Below are positions 14,479-17,801 of a stretch of 17,801 bases of DNA, piece by piece. A program made the translations under genes and the position numbers. Position 1 is the first letter of the stretch; each line of letters starts with the position of its first letter. This DNA comes from JBDSSS01 sp038224055 (lineage in GTDB: Bacteria > Actinomycetota > Actinomycetes > Actinomycetales > Dermatophilaceae). The notes under the pieces are model-generated. The model made no database searches and was not told the origin of the DNA. It saw nothing but the letters and a program-made list of their open reading frames with translations. The DNA is taken from the NCBI GenBank assembly GCA_038224055.1, contig JBBRGO010000039.1, positions 1 to 17,801 on the forward strand. Direction: 5' to 3'.

Positions 14479-15231
14479 ATGAACACCAACCGGATCCGAG
14501 CACACCTCACCACTCGACGGAGCATCGCTGCGGTCCTCGCCGGCCTGACCCTGACCGGCACCATGGGCATCGCCATGGCCCAGAACGGCGCAGCCGCGCC
14601 GTTGACCGGAACCACCGTCGTGGCCGCGCAGAGCACGAGCGACGCCGCAACGCTCGCCTTCAATCGCGAGGAGGAGCGGATGGCGCGCGACCTCTACCAG
14701 GCGCTGGCGGAGAAGTACGACGGCGCCGCACCGTTCGCGATGATCACTCAGAGCGAGCAGGCGCACTGGACGAGGATCGGCGACCTGCTCATCGCTCACG
14801 GGATCACCGACCCCTCGGCCGGACTCGCGGCCGGGACCTATGCAGACCCTGCCATCCAGTCGCTCTACGACGGCTGGCTCGCCCGCGGCCTCACCTCGCT
14901 CGACGAGGCCTACCAGGTGGGCATCGAGCTGGAGCAGCGGGACATCGCCGACCTCACCACCGCGGTCGGCTCCACCACCCTGGCGGACGCCCGTCAGGTG
15001 CTGACCGCCCTGCGCGTCGCCTCTGAGCGGCACCTCGCGGCCTTCGAGGCGGCAGCCTCCGGCCAGACCCTTGGCGCCGGTGGGATGGACGCGAAGGGAC
15101 CTCAGGACGGGATGCGCCAAGGCGCAGGTCGTGAGGGCCGGTCCGCCACTCCGGCAACCGGTCCCGCTGGAGCCGGCATGCACCGGGCCACCGGAGCGGG
15201 CGGCGGCGACGGCACCTGCCAGATCGGTTGA
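14479..15231 (+). CDS. Secreted DUF2202 protein, ferritin-like fold
   Basis: Exported protein of 250 residues. A signal peptide with a basic start (RRS at 13-15), a hydrophobic core and an AMA-Q cleavage site near residue 34 is visible. The mature part (about 55-195) is a four-helix DUF2202 domain with carboxylate and His motifs spaced as in ferritin-like di-metal proteins: REEERMARDLY, SEQAHWTRI, ELEQRDIADL and SERHLAAF. The last 55 residues are Gly/Ala-rich with Met and His and look disordered. The role of DUF2202 is not established; metal or oxidant handling outside the cell is an inference. GGGAGA lies 4 nt before the ATG. It is convergent with the histidine kinase gene, 31 nt apart, with no clear hairpin between. 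Confidence 0.87.
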   Translation: MNTNRIRAHLTTRRSIAAVLAGLTLTGTMGIAMAQNGAAAPLTGTTVVAAQSTSDAATLAFNREEERMARDLYQALAEKYDGAAPFAMITQSEQAHWTRIGDLLIAHGITDPSAGLAAGTYADPAIQSLYDGWLARGLTSLDEAYQVGIELEQRDIADLTTAVGSTTLADARQVLTALRVASERHLAAFEAAASGQTLGAGGMDAKGPQDGMRQGAGREGRSATPATGPAGAGMHRATGAGGGDGTCQIG

Positions 15232-15262
15232 CCAGCAGCTCCGAACCACCCTCGGCGCCACA

Positions 15263-16399
15263 TCAGCGCTGCGACGGGAGACGCATCGTGAACGTTGCCC
15301 CCCTCCCCGAGCCGGCCGACGTGGCCTCGAGCGTGCCGCCCTGTGCCTCGACGAGCGCCCGGGCGATGGTCAGCCCGATCCCGCTCCCGCGCGCGTGACC
15401 CGCGCCAGGGACGGCGACCGGGTCCTCGAGGCGGACGAAGCGCTCGAAGACCCGCTCGAGGTCTGCCGCCTCGATGCCGATGCCGTCATCACAGACGTCG
15501 ACCACGGCCTGCGCCCCCTGTCGGCGTAGGCGCACCGTGACGTGCCCACCTGACGGTGTCGCGCGGATCGCGTTCCCGACGAGGTTGGTCATGACCTGGG
15601 CCAGGCGGTCCGGGTCAGCGCTGACCGGCAAGGCGCCACCGACCAGCTCGACCGGCTCGACCGGCTCGACCAAGAGGGTCAGTCCCGCATCCTGGGCCTG
15701 GGACACGAGCCGGGACGTGGACGCGCGCACGACGGCGCCGAGATCAACCGATCGCAGCTCGACCCCCGCGGATCCCTCCGTGACCCGCGAGAGTGCCGAC
15801 AGGTCGTCGACGAGCCGGCCGAGTCGGCCCACCTCCGCCTCGACGGAGGTCAGCTGCTCAGCCGAGGCCGGTACGACCCCGTCGATCATTCCCTCGAGGT
15901 TGGCGCGCACGACCGTCAGCGGTGTGCGCATCTCGTGCGCCACCTCCGCGATCAGACGGGTCCGGCGCGTCTCGGTCGTCGCCAGCGCCCCGGCCAGGGT
16001 GTTCACGTCGTCGGCCAGCTCGGCCAGCTCCCGCTCGTCGGGCACCGGCACCACCGCGTCGTAGCGGCCGGTGGCCAGCCGCCGCGCGGCCTGTCGGATC
16101 GCACCGATCGGGCGCAGCAGACGCCGGGAGGCGAGGATGCCGAACCCCGAGGCCACCGCGAGACCCACGAGCGCGCCCACCAGCAGTGCCTGGTTCACCG
16201 CATCCCCGACCTGCGTGCGCAGCTGACCGGTGGTCGCCGGGTCCATCTGACCCTGGCGGCCACCCAGCTGGGCGCCCAGCCGCAGGCTCTCGCCGAAGAG
16301 CGCCGGGGCGAGCTCGCGCACGACGAAGAACGTCACGATCGCCCCGACGACGGCCACGAGCAGGTGCGAGAGGATGAGGCGCGTCACCAGGCGGTTCAT
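15263..16399 (-). CDS. Sensor histidine kinase (CopS-like by context)
   Basis: Membrane kinase of 378 residues that would phosphorylate the response regulator encoded just upstream. Helix 1 is at about 8-28, followed by a short extracytoplasmic part of about 40 residues, then helix 2 at about 70-92 and a HAMP linker. The phospho-acceptor is His155 in VAHEMRTPL. The ATP-binding domain has the N-box (TNLVGNAIRAT), G1 DDGIGI and G2 GSGIGLTIAR. The sensor part has no Cys or His cluster, so the ligand cannot be read from sequence; copper is inferred from neighbours. A 9-bp repeat (15647-15671) encodes an EPVEPVE stretch before the ATP-binding domain. The start overlaps the regulator stop by 4 nt. 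Confidence 0.92.
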   Translation of the reverse strand: MNRLVTRLILSHLLVAVVGAIVTFFVVRELAPALFGESLRLGAQLGGRQGQMDPATTGQLRTQVGDAVNQALLVGALVGLAVASGFGILASRRLLRPIGAIRQAARRLATGRYDAVVPVPDERELAELADDVNTLAGALATTETRRTRLIAEVAHEMRTPLTVVRANLEGMIDGVVPASAEQLTSVEAEVGRLGRLVDDLSALSRVTEGSAGVELRSVDLGAVVRASTSRLVSQAQDAGLTLLVEPVEPVELVGGALPVSADPDRLAQVMTNLVGNAIRATPSGGHVTVRLRRQGAQAVVDVCDDGIGIEAADLERVFERFVRLEDPVAVPGAGHARGSGIGLTIARALVEAQGGTLEATSAGSGRGATFTMRLPSQR

Positions 16400-17169
16400 C
16401 GGCCGCCCCCGGAGTCCGTGAGCAGGAACTTGTAGCCGACTCCGCGGACGGTGCCGATGACCCGGGGTCGCGACGCGTCGTCGCCCACCGCGCGACGCAT
16501 GCTGGCGATGTGCACGTCGATGACGCGCTCGTCACCGTAGAAGTCGTGGCCCCAGACCTTCTCGAGCAGCTGGGCCCGGGAGTAGACACGGCCGGGGCTG
16601 CGAGCGAGGGCCACGAGGAGCTCGAACTCCAAGGAGGACAGGTCGACCGGGGACCACCCCTCCGGTGTGCTGCGACGGATCTCGCGGCGCCCCAGGTCGA
16701 TGACGAGGCGGTCGAAGCGCAGGACCTCCTCGGGCTCGTCCGTGGCAACCCTCGCGTCGGACGACGCAGCCTCGCCGGCGCCCACGGTTGTACCACCGGG
16801 GTGGGCCCGCCTGAGCACCGAGTGCACCCTGGCGACGACCTCGCGCGGGCTGAAGGGCTTCGTCACGTAGTCGTCCGCGCCGACGCGCAGCCCCACGATG
16901 GTGTCCAGCTCCTCGGCCCGCGCCGTCACGAGGATGACGGGAAGGTCTCGGCGCGCACGGATGCGCCTCAGCACCTCGAGTCCGTCGACGTCGGGCAGCC
17001 CGATGTCGAGCAGCACCAGGGCGGGCCCGTCCTGCTGCGTGGTCGCCCGGCTGACCGCGGCCTCACCGGTCCCCGCCTCGAGCACCTCGAAACCGTCCGC
17101 TTCCAGGTACGCCCGCAGCACGGCCCGAATCTTCGGCTCGTCGTCAACGACCAGGATGCGCTCCGCCAT
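16396..17169 (-). CDS. OmpR/PhoB-family response regulator (CopR-like by context)
   Basis: DNA-binding regulator of 257 residues. The receiver domain has the acidic pair Asp9/Asp10, phospho-acceptor Asp55 in LLDIGLPDVDG, Thr82 and Lys104 in VTKPF. An unusually long linker rich in Ala, Gly and acidic residues (about 122-145) leads to a winged-helix domain with the RVYSRAQLLEKVWG and ERVIDVHIASMRRAVG helices and the terminal wing VRGVGYKF. Members bind direct repeats with an 11-bp period, and the boxes at 10532-10551 and 14362-14381 fit. It is second in the operon after DUF302 (18-nt gap) and coupled to the kinase. Confidence 0.93.
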   Translation of the reverse strand: MAERILVVDDEPKIRAVLRAYLEADGFEVLEAGTGEAAVSRATTQQDGPALVLLDIGLPDVDGLEVLRRIRARRDLPVILVTARAEELDTIVGLRVGADDYVTKPFSPREVVARVHSVLRRAHPGGTTVGAGEAASSDARVATDEPEEVLRFDRLVIDLGRREIRRSTPEGWSPVDLSSLEFELLVALARSPGRVYSRAQLLEKVWGHDFYGDERVIDVHIASMRRAVGDDASRPRVIGTVRGVGYKFLLTDSGGGR

Positions 17170-17187
17170 CGTCTCGCCACCGCTCGG

Positions 17188-17589
17188 TCACTGTGAGTCG
17201 TCGAGCGTCGCGAAAGCTGCCACGAGGCGCTGCTTGGCATCGGCGGAGACGGTCGCGAGGGCTGGGTTGTCGGACAGGCCCATCATCGCGTCCGGGTCGA
17301 AGGCCTCGACGAGGCAGGTGCCCGCGTCGAGGGCGCGCACCACCACGTTGCAGGGCAGCACGGAGGCGATCGACGGGTCGGCCTGGATCGCCTCGTAGGC
17401 CAAGGGGGGCCGGCACGCTCCGAGGATCACCTGCGGGTCGATGTCGACGTCGAGCTTCTCCTTGAGGACTGCCTTGAGGTCGATCTCGGTCAGGATGCCG
17501 AAGCCCTGGTCCTTGAGGGCGGCGCGCACCGCCGTCACGGCGTCGTCGTAGGTCTCGGTGACCGTGGTCGTGATCGTGAAGCTGCTCAT
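17188..17589 (-). CDS. DUF302 domain-containing protein
   Basis: Small cytoplasmic protein of 133 residues of unknown function (COG3439-type). Typical features are the TEIDLKAVLKEKLDVDIDPQVILGACRPPLAYEA segment in two parts (about 35-50 and 52-67), PCNVVV, and MMGLSDNPA near 102-110. Cys59, Cys80, Cys92 and Met102-103 are possible thiol or metal ligands, which would suit its place in a metal-response operon, but this is speculation. I use the ATG at 17589 because GAGGA lies 10 nt upstream and the pseudogene copy starts at the same point; the frame is open further upstream but without similarity. It is the first gene of a DUF302 / regulator / kinase operon. Confidence 0.88.
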   Translation of the reverse strand: MSSFTITTTVTETYDDAVTAVRAALKDQGFGILTEIDLKAVLKEKLDVDIDPQVILGACRPPLAYEAIQADPSIASVLPCNVVVRALDAGTCLVEAFDPDAMMGLSDNPALATVSADAKQRLVAAFATLDDSQ

Positions 17590-17734
17590 CGGGTCGTCCT
17601 CGCTCGTCGTGGGGTGACCGTCGGCCGGACAGCTCGGGTCGACTGCTGACCCCGTGGGCTCCCAGTCCACCACGCGAGAAGCCGCCGGTGGACCAGGTCC
17701 GTCCATTCCACGGCGCCCTCGAGTGGAGTTGACT
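17188..17734. repeat. Direct repeat, right copy (intact DUF302 gene and upstream region)
   Basis: Partner of 13370-13801. The start codon is exactly 145 nt from the conserved AGTTGACT in both copies. The remaining 17735-17801 shows no gene start or ribosome site and runs off the window. Confidence 0.7.
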
Positions 17735-17801
17735 GGCTCCCGAGGCGGCCGCGAACAGGATGCCGCGACCACGACGCAGGCGTCGCGGCGCCGGAGGCGA
17801 A

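Noticed and set aside
15647..15671. 9-bp repeat inside the histidine kinase gene (EPVEPVE), considered as a regulatory repeat
   Set aside because: It is in frame within a variable loop and has no sign of a role beyond local slippage.
1..17801. tRNA or rRNA genes, CRISPR arrays, insertion sequences, phage attachment sites
   Set aside because: No cloverleaf-like segment, regularly spaced repeat array, transposase or integrase was seen on reading both strands.

Overview
The window is very GC-rich, uses few but strong GC-stem hairpins, has several genes that appear to lack a leader, and carries the lipB / lipA / DUF4191 / RDD / glnA neighbourhood with an actinobacterial GlnR box. This points to a high-GC actinomycete, most likely Micrococcales and perhaps Intrasporangiaceae-like. 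The family-level placement is an inference from protein style and synteny, not a database result.

Left part (1-8950) is largely chromosomal housekeeping. Two minus-strand oxidoreductases, an SDR cut by the window edge and a Gfo/Idh/MocA protein, face lipB across a 39-bp divergent gap in which both genes look leaderless. An ABC-2 type exporter pair then separates lipB from lipA. lipA is followed by a DUF4191 membrane protein. A perfect 20-bp-stem hairpin separates it from a convergent RDD membrane protein. glnA (type I glutamine synthetase) lies divergently from the RDD gene behind a complete four-element GlnR box, and a GC hairpin follows it.

Right part (about 9000-17801) reads as an accessory metal-homeostasis region. 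It starts with a KmtR-type ArsR metal sensor translationally coupled to a CDF metal exporter. Next come a Tat-exported multicopper oxidase and a Tat-exported beta-propeller-like lipoprotein (F510_1955 type). A decayed DUF302 gene, a UBP-type zinc-finger protein and a secreted DUF2202 ferritin-like protein follow. The region ends with a minus-strand DUF302 / OmpR-type response regulator / histidine kinase operon. The two DUF302 loci, one broken and one intact, are direct repeats bracketing the zinc-finger, DUF2202 and two-component genes.

Working model (inference): KmtR-CDF handles Ni/Co-type divalent ions. The two-component system is CopRS-like and controls an extracytoplasmic copper module of multicopper oxidase, propeller lipoprotein, DUF2202 and DUF302 proteins. 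Support comes from two 20-bp tandem boxes, upstream of the oxidase and of the DUF2202 gene, that resemble the CopR box I recall from Corynebacterium. As read, the oxidase lacks its last eight or so residues through a one-base frameshift that removes the expected axial Met of the type 1 copper site. The expected tail is still encoded in the next frame and ends exactly where the downstream gene starts.
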